Part shown: piece after piece, positions 42,286 to 50,373 of the stretch | Position numbering within the stretch: the first letter of the stretch is position 1 | Layout: the number at the start of each line of letters is the position of its first letter | Assembly: GCA_964530335.1 (NCBI GenBank) | Contig: CAZGYG010000007.1 | Location: 1 to 64,000 of the forward strand | Direction of reading: 5' to 3' | Source: VGDP01 sp964530335 | GTDB taxonomy: Bacteria > Pseudomonadota > Alphaproteobacteria > SP197 | DNA length: 64,000 nt | The notes under the pieces: model-generated | Databases searched by the model: none | What the model was told of the DNA's origin: nothing | Seen by the model: only the letters and a program-made list of their open reading frames with translations | Program-made: the position numbers and the translations under genes

Positions 42286-42917
42286 GTGTTCTCCTCCTCG
42301 GAGACCAGCGGGACGAAACGTACACCGCCGAGCCGTTCGGTCGTCGTCGTCGCGCCCTTGCGGGTGACCTTGATCAGCTCCTGGGTCCGGCCGGAGGCGC
42401 CGAGCGGCAGGACCACGATGCCGCCGTCGCGGGTCTGTTCGACCAGTGTCTCGGGCACGACGGGCGCGGCGCAAGTCACGATGATACGGTCGAACGGCGC
42501 CGCCTCGGGCCAGCCCTTGGCGCCATTGCCGCATCGCGCCACGATGTTGTTGAGGCGAAGCGCGGCAAACCGCCGCACCGCCTGGGCGTGCAGTTCGCGG
42601 TGACGCTCGATCGTGTAGACCCGCCGGCACAGCAGCGCGAGCACCGCGGCCTGATAGCCAGACCCGGTGCCGATCTCCAGAACGACCATGCGCTCGCCCA
42701 CGTCGAGCGCCTGGGTCATCAGCGCGACCACCAGCGGCTGGCTGATGGTCTGGCCGCAATCGATCGGCAGGGCCACGTTCTCGTACGCCTGGTCCGTCAG
42801 GTGCTCGGGCACGAACGCCTCGCGCGGCGTGCGCTCGATGGCGCCGAGCACGCGGGCATCGGTGACACCCTCGCCACGCAACTCCATGGTCAATCTGAGG
42901 CGCGCGATGTCGAGCAT
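42282..42917 (-). CDS. pcm: Protein-L-isoaspartate O-methyltransferase
   Basis: 211 residues. Repairs isoaspartyl residues using SAM. Motifs include AFVPEHLTDQAYENVALPID, CGQTISQPLVVALM, VLEIGTGSGYQAAVLALLCR and IVTCAAPVVPETLVEQ. The ATG at 42917 opens on MLDIARLRLTMELRGEGVTD; the longer frame upstream is antisense to surE codons. It overlaps the surE 3' end by 28 bp, in the classic surE-pcm-nlpD order. Confidence 0.96.
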   Translation of the reverse strand: MLDIARLRLTMELRGEGVTDARVLGAIERTPREAFVPEHLTDQAYENVALPIDCGQTISQPLVVALMTQALDVGERMVVLEIGTGSGYQAAVLALLCRRVYTIERHRELHAQAVRRFAALRLNNIVARCGNGAKGWPEAAPFDRIIVTCAAPVVPETLVEQTRDGGIVVLPLGASGRTQELIKVTRKGATTTTERLGGVRFVPLVSEEENT

Positions 42918-43684
42918 CGGTTGAGCGCCCCTTCCAGGCGCCGCTGCGTCGGCCGGTGGGTGAGATCGAGCGCGATGGCGGTCACCGCGATGGCATGACG
43001 CCCCAGCGCCCGCAGGTCCGTGCCACGCCGGCGCTCCCTGGCGCGCAGGTTCTGGTCCTCGTCGCTGCGTTCGCCGCCGATCCAGTAGTACGGCCGGCCG
43101 CGCGGGTCGATGCGCTCGGTCACGGCGTCGCCGAACATGTAACGGCCCTGGCGCACGACCTCGACCCCCGTCACCGCGCCGGGCGGCGCATCCGGGAAGT
43201 TCAGGTTGATCAGCACGCCCTTCGGCCAGCCCGCGGCGATCAGCCGCCGGATCAGGCCCGGCGCGTGGCTCTCGGCCGTGGACCAATGGACCCGGCCGGA
43301 GTAGTCCTGGCTCAGCGCGATCGCCGGAACGCCCAGCAGAGTCGCCTCCATGGCGGCGGCGACGGTGCCGGAGTACGTCACGTCGTCGGCGGCGTTCATG
43401 CCGCGGTTGACGCCGGACAGCACCAGCGTAGGGGGGCTCTGCTTCATCAGCGTGTTGAGCGCGAGCAGGATGCAATCGGTCGGCGTACCGTCGACCGCGA
43501 AGCGCTTGCGGTTGACGCGCCGGACCCGCAACGGCCGGTGCAGAGTGAGCGAGTGGCTGGCGCCACTCTGCTCGGCTTCCGGCGCCACCACCCATACGTC
43601 CTCGGTCAGCCGGCGCGCGATGGCCTGAAGCACGCGGAAGCCTGGCGCGCCGATACCGTCATCGTTGCACAAGAGGATGCGCAT
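42890..43684 (-). CDS. surE: 5'/3'-nucleotidase SurE
   Basis: 264 residues. The N-terminal metal site MRILLCNDDGIGAPGFRVL and VVAPEAEQSGASHSLTL, then DGTPTDCILLALN and LVLSGVNRGMNAADDVTYSG are diagnostic. Dephosphorylates nucleotides and is linked to stationary-phase survival. First of the surE-pcm-nlpD operon, possibly after the VOC gene (54-bp gap). Confidence 0.96.
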   Translation of the reverse strand: MRILLCNDDGIGAPGFRVLQAIARRLTEDVWVVAPEAEQSGASHSLTLHRPLRVRRVNRKRFAVDGTPTDCILLALNTLMKQSPPTLVLSGVNRGMNAADDVTYSGTVAAAMEATLLGVPAIALSQDYSGRVHWSTAESHAPGLIRRLIAAGWPKGVLINLNFPDAPPGAVTGVEVVRQGRYMFGDAVTERIDPRGRPYYWIGGERSDEDQNLRARERRRGTDLRALGRHAIAVTAIALDLTHRPTQRRLEGALNRCSTSRASD

Positions 43685-43738
43685 TCACGTCCCCGAACGT
43701 CACCCTAGGTTACGGGTGAGTCGGGCCGCGCGCGACCC

Positions 43739-44185
43739 TTACGAACCGCCCTTCAGCGGCACGTCGGGAACCCAGAGGTAGCCCTCGGGGTCGAGCACGT
43801 AGCACTCGCGTAGGCCGTGCGGCTTGTCGGCCGAGGACGCGAGCACCGTATGGCCGCCCGCCAGGGCTCGCCGCTCGCAGGCGTCCGGGTCGACGCCGTG
43901 CAGCCGAAGCTCGACGCCGAGCCCGCGCGGCAGGTCGTCGCGCAAGGCGCCGTACAGCGGATGGCTGGCGTAGGCGTGGTCGGCGTGGACCATCCACTCC
44001 AACGCACCGATGCGCGCCACCGCGAAGTCCGGATCGGCATAGACGATCGTCGCGCCCAAGACGCCCTCGTAGAACGCGACCGCCTTGGCGACATCGCGGA
44101 CAATGACGTTGACCCCGAGCCCCGTGAGCGAGCGCCCGTAGGCGTCCGCCGGCATGAACGGCTGACCTTGCCTGAGCTTCGCCAT
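43739..44185 (-). CDS. VOC-superfamily (glyoxalase/bleomycin-resistance fold) protein
   Basis: A 148-residue single VOC domain pair: GLGVNVIVRDVAKAVAFYEG opens the first beta-alpha-beta unit, and LRECYVLDPEGYLWVPDVPL closes the second. The metal-ligand pattern is incomplete, so catalysis is uncertain. Substrate unknown. Upstream of surE on the same strand. Confidence 0.85.
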   Translation of the reverse strand: MAKLRQGQPFMPADAYGRSLTGLGVNVIVRDVAKAVAFYEGVLGATIVYADPDFAVARIGALEWMVHADHAYASHPLYGALRDDLPRGLGVELRLHGVDPDACERRALAGGHTVLASSADKPHGLRECYVLDPEGYLWVPDVPLKGGS

Positions 44186-44243
44186 CCCTCCCGGACTCCC
44201 GCCCGCCTCCTAACGACATGAAATCAGACGACAATAAACCTGC

Positions 44244-44271
44244 TTGCCGCGCCCGTCAGGTTTGCTAGATT
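44244..44271 (+). promoter_or_regulatory. Candidate promoter giving a leaderless transcript
   Basis: TTGCCG, a 16-bp spacer and TAGATT end 6 nt before the ATG at 44278. A start point at the normal distance from the -10 would fall on the initiation codon itself. No strong Shine-Dalgarno sequence is seen. Confidence 0.4.
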
Positions 44272-44277
44272 TAGGTC

Positions 44278-45141
44278 ATGCGTCAGACGGTAGCTGCCTT
44301 GGCCCTGGCCGTCACGCTTGGTTTCGGACCGGCGGCGGCGCAGGAATCGATCTACCAGCAGTGGACGCCTCCGGGCGACGATGTGCAGCAGCTCGTCGGC
44401 AAGCTGCGCAAGCTGGTCGACGATGCCGAACGCGCCCGCGCCGCGGATCCCCGATTTATCCAGGACCTGAAGGCACTTCTCGCCCAGTACGATCGCCCGA
44501 CGGCGCCGCCGCCCCTGCTCAGCGACGATTTCAGCGACGGCAACTTCACGGCGGCGCCGGCGTGGCGGGTCTACGCCGGGCAATTCTCGGTCGATCCGCA
44601 GTACGGGCTGCGCAGCGTGGTCGCGCTGCCGGCGGCCACGACCGGTAGCACCAGCACGATCCTGCTGCAGTCGATCCTGAGCAACCTGGCCAATCCGCAG
44701 GGTACGTCGACGACGGCCCGGCACGCCTCGATCGCCACGCCGGCCAACGTGGGCAGCACCTTCAACATCGAATTCGAGTTCGGCTCACTGGCGACGGGTG
44801 GCCAGATCGCGTTCGGGCCCTCGATTCCGGGTGACGTTTACGGCGGTTACCGCCTGGTCTACGTCGGAGTACCCCCGGCATCGATCAAGCTGGTCGCCTT
44901 GCGTCGGGGCGAGCAAGCCATGGTCGCCGGCCGGGATCTCGCGGCCCCCCTGGAGGACAGGAAACGCCATACCTTGGTGTGGAACCGCAAGGCGAACGGC
45001 GCCATGAGCGTCGACATCGACGGCGCGAATTTCATCCGGGTCACCGACATGATCTTCCGCGAAGCGTTCGTGGGCATCACCATCACGAATTCCGGCGGCG
45101 ACTTCGTCGTGCGCCGCGTGGTCGTCAAGCCGCCGCGCTGA
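44278..45141 (+). CDS. Secreted protein with lectin/glucanase-like beta-sandwich
   Basis: 287 residues. The signal peptide ends GPAAAQES. A helical stretch at about 30-75 (QQLVGKLRKLVDDAERARAA) is followed by a domain opening LLSDDFSDGNFTAAPAWRVY, which resembles concanavalin-like or laminin-G-like jelly rolls. The later KRHTLVWNRKANGAMSVDID is also typical of such folds. No catalytic motif is recognised. Probably periplasmic or surface ligand binding. Confidence 0.75.
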   Translation: MRQTVAALALAVTLGFGPAAAQESIYQQWTPPGDDVQQLVGKLRKLVDDAERARAADPRFIQDLKALLAQYDRPTAPPPLLSDDFSDGNFTAAPAWRVYAGQFSVDPQYGLRSVVALPAATTGSTSTILLQSILSNLANPQGTSTTARHASIATPANVGSTFNIEFEFGSLATGGQIAFGPSIPGDVYGGYRLVYVGVPPASIKLVALRRGEQAMVAGRDLAAPLEDRKRHTLVWNRKANGAMSVDIDGANFIRVTDMIFREAFVGITITNSGGDFVVRRVVVKPPR

Positions 45142-45190
45142 GCCTGCCGGCGCGCGTGCCGACGCCCTGCCTCGCGATCGGAAATTGCGC

Positions 45191-46105
45191 ATGAGCACGG
45201 ACTGGATCGACCGGCGGGTCGCGGCCGGCGGTGTCGTCTTGATCGACGGCGCCATGGGCACCGAGCTGCAACGGCGCGGCGTGCGCATGGACCAGCACGC
45301 CTGGAGCGGCGTCGCGGTGCTCGAGCATGGCTCGATCGTGCGCCAGATTCACGAGGACTACATCCGCGCCGGCGCCGACGTCATCATCACCAACACCTTC
45401 GCGAGCTCGCGCCGGGCGCTGGAGTCGGCGGGCCACGGCGCGGACGTCGCCCGCATCAACCGCCTGGCGGTCGAGCTGGCGCGGCAGTCGCGCGATCGCG
45501 TGGCCGACCGGCCGGTCGCGATCGCCGGTTCGATCTCGACCTACTTCGGCCGCCGCGATCCGCCGAAGTCGCCCGATCCCCCCGCCGAACGCGCCGCCTA
45601 CCGCGAGCAGGCCGAGCTCCTGGCCGGCGCGGGCTGCGATCTGATCGCGCTCGAGATGATGACCGACCTGGAGCAGACCGGGTTCGCGCTGGACGCGGCC
45701 CTGGCGGTGGGCCTGCCGGTCTGGCTCGGCCTGAGCGTGAGGCAGCGCGAAAGCGACGGCGCGGTCATGCTGTTTGACGAGAGTCATACGCTGGCCGAGG
45801 CCGCGACGAACTTCGCCGGCCGGCCGATCGCCGCCGTGACCGTGATGCACTCGCGCGTTCCCGTCACCGCCCCGGCGCTGGAGGTCGTGCGCCGCCACTG
45901 GTCCGGCCCGGTCGGCGTCTACCCGCACGCCGGACGTTTCAAGATGCCGGAATGGCAGTTCATCGACGGCATTTCGCCGGACGACTACGCGCGCGAGGCC
46001 ACGGGGTGGGTGGCGCAAGGCGCGGCGATGGTCGGCGGCTGCTGCGGCATCGGGCCCCAGCACATCCGCCGCCTGGCCGAGACCTTGCGCCCGAAACCCG
46101 GCTAG
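45191..46105 (+). CDS. Homocysteine S-methyltransferase family protein
   Basis: 304 residues from the ATG at 45191. A TIM barrel with LIDGAMGTELQRRG, DYIRAGADVIITNTFASSR and the C-terminal zinc pair in VGGCCGIGPQHIRRLAE. The first zinc Cys, normally in a GVNC motif, is absent: the equivalent strand reads AAVTVMHSRVPV, where His may substitute. The acceptor could be homocysteine or another thiol. Its TAG stop is completed by the first base of the MITE at 46105. Confidence 0.85.
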   Translation: MSTDWIDRRVAAGGVVLIDGAMGTELQRRGVRMDQHAWSGVAVLEHGSIVRQIHEDYIRAGADVIITNTFASSRRALESAGHGADVARINRLAVELARQSRDRVADRPVAIAGSISTYFGRRDPPKSPDPPAERAAYREQAELLAGAGCDLIALEMMTDLEQTGFALDAALAVGLPVWLGLSVRQRESDGAVMLFDESHTLAEAATNFAGRPIAAVTVMHSRVPVTAPALEVVRRHWSGPVGVYPHAGRFKMPEWQFIDGISPDDYAREATGWVAQGAAMVGGCCGIGPQHIRRLAETLRPKPG

Positions 46106-46258
46106 CAGGGTGCTGAAATACTCCCGGAGCGTCATTGCGAGGAGGGCGAAGCCCGACGCGGCAATCCAGAATCGCGCGCAATTCCGCCATTGCCCTGGAT
46201 CGCCACGCCGCCTGCGGCGGCTCGCGATGACGATGAAAGGAGTTATTCCGCAGCCTGC
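46105..46258. mobile_element. MITE-like element, copy 2, inserted in overlapping stop codons
   Basis: 154 bp, with ends beginning GCAGGGTGCTGAAATACTCC on the left and GCAGGCTGCGGAATAACTCC on the right read inward. TA flanks both sides (46103-46104 and 46259-46260). The inner sequence closely matches copy 1, including CGAAGCCCGACGCGGCAATC. Both neighbouring genes end in TAG made of the flanking TA plus the terminal G of the element. Confidence 0.82.
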
Positions 46259-48183
46259 TAGGGCTTCTGGCACCAGAACTGGTACATCGCGACGAAGGTA
46301 TCGGGATTGTCGTGCTCGAACTCGTCCCACTGGCCGAGATCGAGCCCCGCCGGATCGTCGGGAAAACGCCGGGCGTAGGCGGCCAGCACCGCGCCCGGTA
46401 ACTGGAACCCCTTGAACGCGAGTCCCGCCTCGGCCAGCGCGGCGCCGAGCCCGGGCGGCGTGAACCGGTGCTCCTGGACGTGGAACACCAGGTCCCGGCA
46501 CTGGCTGGTCGAGTAGAAGTCGCGATAGCGGGCCAGCGCCGCCACCCAGCCGCTCGGCTGGGCCGTCAGCAGCCGGCGACGGAAGGCGCGGATGCCCGCG
46601 GGCGTCGGTTGGTCGCCGTGGGATCTGGCATCGGCGATCGCCATGTCGATATGCGTCCTGGCCCGCTCGCTGTAGAGCCCGAGCTTGAGCGCGCCGCCGC
46701 CCCGCAGCAGGCCGGCCAGCACGCGCAGGCCCGCGAGCGGTTCGGCCATGTGGTGCAGAACGCCGCCGCATTCGATGATGTCGAACGGCCCGATCGAGGG
46801 CGCGAGCTCGAGGATGTCGGCCTGGGCAAACTCGATCGAGCGGACGCCGAGGGTTTCCGCGCGCCGCCTGGCATGGGCGAGGCTCGCCCGGCTCAGGTCG
46901 ACGGCGAGGACGCGCGCACGCGCGCCGTACTTCACGGCGCACGGGATCGCCTGCTGCCCGGTGCCACAGCCGGCGACCAGAACCCGGGGTGTCGGCCCCA
47001 GCCGCGACACCGCGTCGCGGCCGATGTGGCCAGCAAGGTTCGCCAGCGCCGAACGCGGCTCCGGCAGGGTGATGCCACGCCAGCGCGGATAAGGGTTCGC
47101 TTCGTACTGGGCTTGGACCAGCCGCGACACCGGGTCCCGTGCCGGGGCGAGCGTCGGTATCGCGGCGCGCAGCGCCAGTTCGGCGGCGGGTTCGCGCAGC
47201 GCCAGGTCGATGACCCGGCGCGTCGGCGGCGACCATCCCGCCGGGTCGGGCTCGGCCAGCGCCGCGCAACCGGGAACCTCGGCCAAGGGGTGATAGAGCG
47301 CGACGCGGAGCAGATCGGCCTCGAGTTTCTGGTTTCCGGGCCGGCCGCGACCGAGCCGGGCCGCGAGCGCGTCCTTCGCCGCCGCCGCGGCGGCGTCCTC
47401 GTCCGGCTCGCAGAACAACACGAACTCGTTCAGATAACACTGTTCGGCCAGGGCGCCGACAAGTGCGCGGCCAGCCGCGTCATCCAGGCCCTCGCCGTCG
47501 AGGATGACGCGACGACGGACCGCCGTCATCAGTCGTTCGAACGGAACGTGGACGGTGACACCCTGGCGCAGCGCGCCGAGCAGCAGCCGGTTGTCGCGCA
47601 GGTGCCGCGCCGGTCCCGTCAGCAGGTCCGCGGCCGCCGCGTCCCAGCCGCTGCTCGCGCCGCGCGCCACGACCTCGGAAAGGTCGGCCACGCACAGCCG
47701 GCGCAGCGCGATATCGACCAGGTCCTGATGGCCGATGCCGTCGGTTTCCAGGCAGGAAGCGAGGACGGCGGTGTCCAGCCGGTCGTGCTCGGCGCTCGGC
47801 AGGTCCGGGATCAGGCGCGTCAACAGATTCTTGGCCGCCTCCTCGCCCGGCTCGACCCGGATGGCCTCGGCAAGGGCTCGCGCGGCGCGGACGAGATCTT
47901 GCCTGCCCAGCAGCAACCGCGCCGCGTAGACGTGGGGCTGCGCCTTGGTCGGCTGGAGCCGCGCCGCCCGGTGCAGGTAGTCGAGCGCGTGCCGGCTGTC
48001 GCCGTCCTTGGCCGCCGCTTCCGCGAGCGCCAGCAGGTTCCCGTACTCGACCGAGGTGCCCGGTGGCGGCGCCTTGGGCTGCCAGGCACGGACACCCGCG
48101 TACGCCAGCAGCGCTTCGCTCGTGTCCCGGGGCGGCGTCTCCAGCGCCTTGGCTTGCTTCGGCCGTGGCGGCCGCTTGGTCAA
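46258..48183 (-). CDS. TPR-containing class I SAM methyltransferase
   Basis: 641 residues. The N-terminus (about 45-120) has TPR-like repeats (GDSRHALDYLHRAARLQPTK, LVRAARALAEAIRVEPGEEA). A long alpha-helical middle is followed by a methyltransferase domain from about 370, with YEANPYPRW, VLVAGCGTGQQAIPCA, VLAVDLSRASLAHARRRAET and IIECGGVLHHMAEPLAGLRV. Such proteins often methylate glycans or proteins; the target is unknown. Its TAG stop is completed by the MITE on the other side from the homocysteine methyltransferase gene. Confidence 0.88.
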   Translation of the reverse strand: MTKRPPRPKQAKALETPPRDTSEALLAYAGVRAWQPKAPPPGTSVEYGNLLALAEAAAKDGDSRHALDYLHRAARLQPTKAQPHVYAARLLLGRQDLVRAARALAEAIRVEPGEEAAKNLLTRLIPDLPSAEHDRLDTAVLASCLETDGIGHQDLVDIALRRLCVADLSEVVARGASSGWDAAAADLLTGPARHLRDNRLLLGALRQGVTVHVPFERLMTAVRRRVILDGEGLDDAAGRALVGALAEQCYLNEFVLFCEPDEDAAAAAAKDALAARLGRGRPGNQKLEADLLRVALYHPLAEVPGCAALAEPDPAGWSPPTRRVIDLALREPAAELALRAAIPTLAPARDPVSRLVQAQYEANPYPRWRGITLPEPRSALANLAGHIGRDAVSRLGPTPRVLVAGCGTGQQAIPCAVKYGARARVLAVDLSRASLAHARRRAETLGVRSIEFAQADILELAPSIGPFDIIECGGVLHHMAEPLAGLRVLAGLLRGGGALKLGLYSERARTHIDMAIADARSHGDQPTPAGIRAFRRRLLTAQPSGWVAALARYRDFYSTSQCRDLVFHVQEHRFTPPGLGAALAEAGLAFKGFQLPGAVLAAYARRFPDDPAGLDLGQWDEFEHDNPDTFVAMYQFWCQKP

Positions 48184-48202
48184 CTCCGGCCCTCCCGCCG
48201 CC

Positions 48203-48907
48203 TCAGTGCAGCCGTTCGGCCTTGGCCATCGCGTCGAACAGCCTGGCCGGCGTGAAGCCCTTGGCCCGCGCGGCCTTCAGCACCACCGCCTCGCGCGCCG
48301 CCTGCAGCGTGGCCATGGCGACGATGTCGCGCGCGATGTCGTGGGGGATGACCACCGCGCCGTGCTCGTCGGCGTGGATCAGGTCGCCGGGGGACACGGT
48401 CATGCCCGCCACGGTCACGGTCACGGCGGGTTCCACCGCGTGGACGAACGCATGCGACGGCCCGACCATCGCCGCCAACATGTGGAACCCCGGCGCACAC
48501 AGCGGCAAATCGCGGATGCTGCCGTTGGTCACGACCCCCGCGCAGCCGAAACCCTTGTGGACCGCCGTGTGGACCTCGCCCCACCACGAGCCGTAGCCCG
48601 GCGTCGGGTCCAGGTCCTCGATGACGACCACGCCAGGCCTCGGCCCCGCCGCCATGTGCTTGTAGTAGCGGCGATCGATCGCCTCCTGCCGCGCGGCCGA
48701 GCGAACCGAAGGGTGCATGGCGCGGATCGTGGCGGTCACCGCGTAGCCGACCATGGCGCCGAGTTCCGGCCGCGCGCAATAGAGCGGCTCGGTCGTGTAC
48801 CCGTAACCCTGGCGCGCCGGCGCCAGACCCTCGATCGCGTTGCACACCGTGGGGGTATCGAGCTTGGCGAGCGCCGCGAGCTCGTGCCTGTCCAGGTATT
48901 TTCTCAT
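48203..48907 (-). CDS. RraA-like / HMG-aldolase family protein
   Basis: 234 residues. Family elements are LDTPTVCNAIEG, GYAVTATIRAM, CAGVVTNGSIRDLPLC (Arg-Asp of the metal and substrate site) and GDLIHADEHGAVVIPHDIA. Members are either RNase E regulators or 4-hydroxy-4-methyl-2-oxoglutarate/oxaloacetate-type aldolases. The neighbourhood of a class II aldolase favours a catabolic lyase (inference). It is divergent from that aldolase gene. Confidence 0.85.
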   Translation of the reverse strand: MRKYLDRHELAALAKLDTPTVCNAIEGLAPARQGYGYTTEPLYCARPELGAMVGYAVTATIRAMHPSVRSAARQEAIDRRYYKHMAAGPRPGVVVIEDLDPTPGYGSWWGEVHTAVHKGFGCAGVVTNGSIRDLPLCAPGFHMLAAMVGPSHAFVHAVEPAVTVTVAGMTVSPGDLIHADEHGAVVIPHDIARDIVAMATLQAAREAVVLKAARAKGFTPARLFDAMAKAERLH

Positions 48908-48990
48908 GCCTGCTCCTTTGTGGGCGCCGCTGGCCGCGAGCGCGCGGCGGCGCTAGGCTCCGTTGTAGTCGGTCGCCCAGGAGTGTCGCA

Positions 48991-49755
48991 ATGCCCCGCC
49001 CCAAGGCCGTCGAGCCCGTCCCCGCCGCTGACGCCGAGGCGGCATTGCGCGTCGACCTGGCCGCCGCCTTCCGCCTCGCGCTGCGCCATGACCTGCACGA
49101 AGGCATCTGCAACCACTTCACGGCGCGCGTCGACGACCGCCGGTTTCTGGTCAACCCCTACGGGCTGCACTGGTCCGAGATCACCGCCTCGAACCTGTCC
49201 CTGGTCGATGGCCACACCGGGCGGGTGATCGGCGGTGGCGAGACCGAACGGGTCGCCTACCACATCCACTGGCCGGTGTACCGCGGCCGGGGCGACGTGC
49301 GCTGCATCCTGCACACCCACATGCCCTATGCGACCGCGCTCTGTCTGATCGACCGCGGCCGGCTCGAGCTGGCCGATCAGGTCGCGCTCCGGTTTCACGG
49401 CCGCATCGCCTACGACGACGACTACCTCGGACCGGTGGGCACCCAGGGCGAGTCGGAAGGCGAGCGGCTGGCGCGCACGCTCGGCGACAAGCCGATCCTG
49501 TTCATGCGCAGCCATGGCGTGCTGGTCGCCGGGGCTTCGATCGCCCACGCCTTCGACGACCTCTATTACCTCGAGCGCTGCGCCCGGAAGCAATGGCTCG
49601 CCGCGCACTACGGCCGGCCGCTGGCCGTCATCGCGCCTGAAGTCGCCGACGCCGCACGCGACTGGTTCGGGCCGTCCTACGACGTCTACAAGGAGACGCA
49701 CTTCGCCGCGCTCAAGCGCGTGCTCGACCGCGACGAGCCGGATTATCGGGACTAG
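48991..49755 (+). CDS. Class II aldolase/adducin-family protein
   Basis: 254 residues. Zinc ligands are in CILHTHMPYATAL (His-x-His) and FMRSHGVLVAG (third His). The N-terminal HDLHEGICNHFTARVDDRRF and NPYGLHWSEITASNL are family blocks. Acts on an unknown hydroxy-acid or sugar-phosphate-like substrate. Divergent from the RraA-like gene (83-bp shared promoter region). Confidence 0.9.
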   Translation: MPRPKAVEPVPAADAEAALRVDLAAAFRLALRHDLHEGICNHFTARVDDRRFLVNPYGLHWSEITASNLSLVDGHTGRVIGGGETERVAYHIHWPVYRGRGDVRCILHTHMPYATALCLIDRGRLELADQVALRFHGRIAYDDDYLGPVGTQGESEGERLARTLGDKPILFMRSHGVLVAGASIAHAFDDLYYLERCARKQWLAAHYGRPLAVIAPEVADAARDWFGPSYDVYKETHFAALKRVLDRDEPDYRD

Positions 49756-49771
49756 GGGCCTCGGGTCGGTC

Positions 49772-50281
49772 GTGGTCGAGCTGGAAACGGATCGGCTCAG
49801 GCTCCGGTGGTTCCGCGAATCTGACCTCGACGCCTACGCCGCCATGTCGGCGGACCCGGAGGTCATGCGCTACGTCGGCGGCGGCGCCACGCTCGACCGC
49901 GAAGGGGCATGGCGCAACCTGGCGATGTTCCTGGGTCACTGGACCCTGCGGGGCTACGGGCTGTGGGCCCTGGAATCCAAGGCGGGCGGACCGATCATCG
50001 GGTTCTCCGGGCTCTGGCATCCCGACGGCTGGCCGGGGGTCGAGCTTGGCTGGCGACTCGCGCGACACGCCTGGGGGCATGGCTACGCCACCGAGGCGAG
50101 CCTCTCCGCCCGGGACTGGGCATTCCCATCCTTGGGGTTCGACTGCCTGGTCAGCGTCATCCACCAGGACAACGCGCGCTCGATCCGCGTGGCCGAGCGT
50201 CTGGGCGGCATCTTTGAGCGCCGGCTCGAGGGCGAGGACGACCACCGCCTGCTTTACGTCTATTCGCGACCCGTCCCGTAA
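49772..50281 (+). CDS. GNAT-family N-acetyltransferase (RimJ-like)
   Basis: 169 residues with GTG start, beginning VELETDRLRLRWFRESDLDA. The acetyl-CoA loop region ELGWRLARHAWGHGYATEAS and the later SVIHQDNARSIRVAERLG are typical of RimJ/RimL-type acetyltransferases. Sixteen bp after the aldolase gene on the same strand, possibly co-transcribed. Substrate unknown. Confidence 0.88.
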   Translation: MVELETDRLRLRWFRESDLDAYAAMSADPEVMRYVGGGATLDREGAWRNLAMFLGHWTLRGYGLWALESKAGGPIIGFSGLWHPDGWPGVELGWRLARHAWGHGYATEASLSARDWAFPSLGFDCLVSVIHQDNARSIRVAERLGGIFERRLEGEDDHRLLYVYSRPVP

Positions 50282-50373
50282 CCCTTGCGTTCGGGCCCTC
50301 CGTGCTAGACGTTGTGGTTCGACGAAGTTCGACCACAAAATAGACCCAAGTAACCCCAGGTAATGGACTCCTC

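Noticed and set aside
45125..47440. 771-codon minus-strand frame running from the secreted-protein gene through the MITE
   Set aside because: It crosses three identified features and contains a translated repeat (IASGFALLAMTLRE), a common artefact of this MITE.
50310..50340. Possible LexA box upstream of parE
   Set aside because: The two GTTC half-sites are separated by 6 nt instead of the 7 nt usual in Alphaproteobacteria, and parE is not a typical SOS gene.
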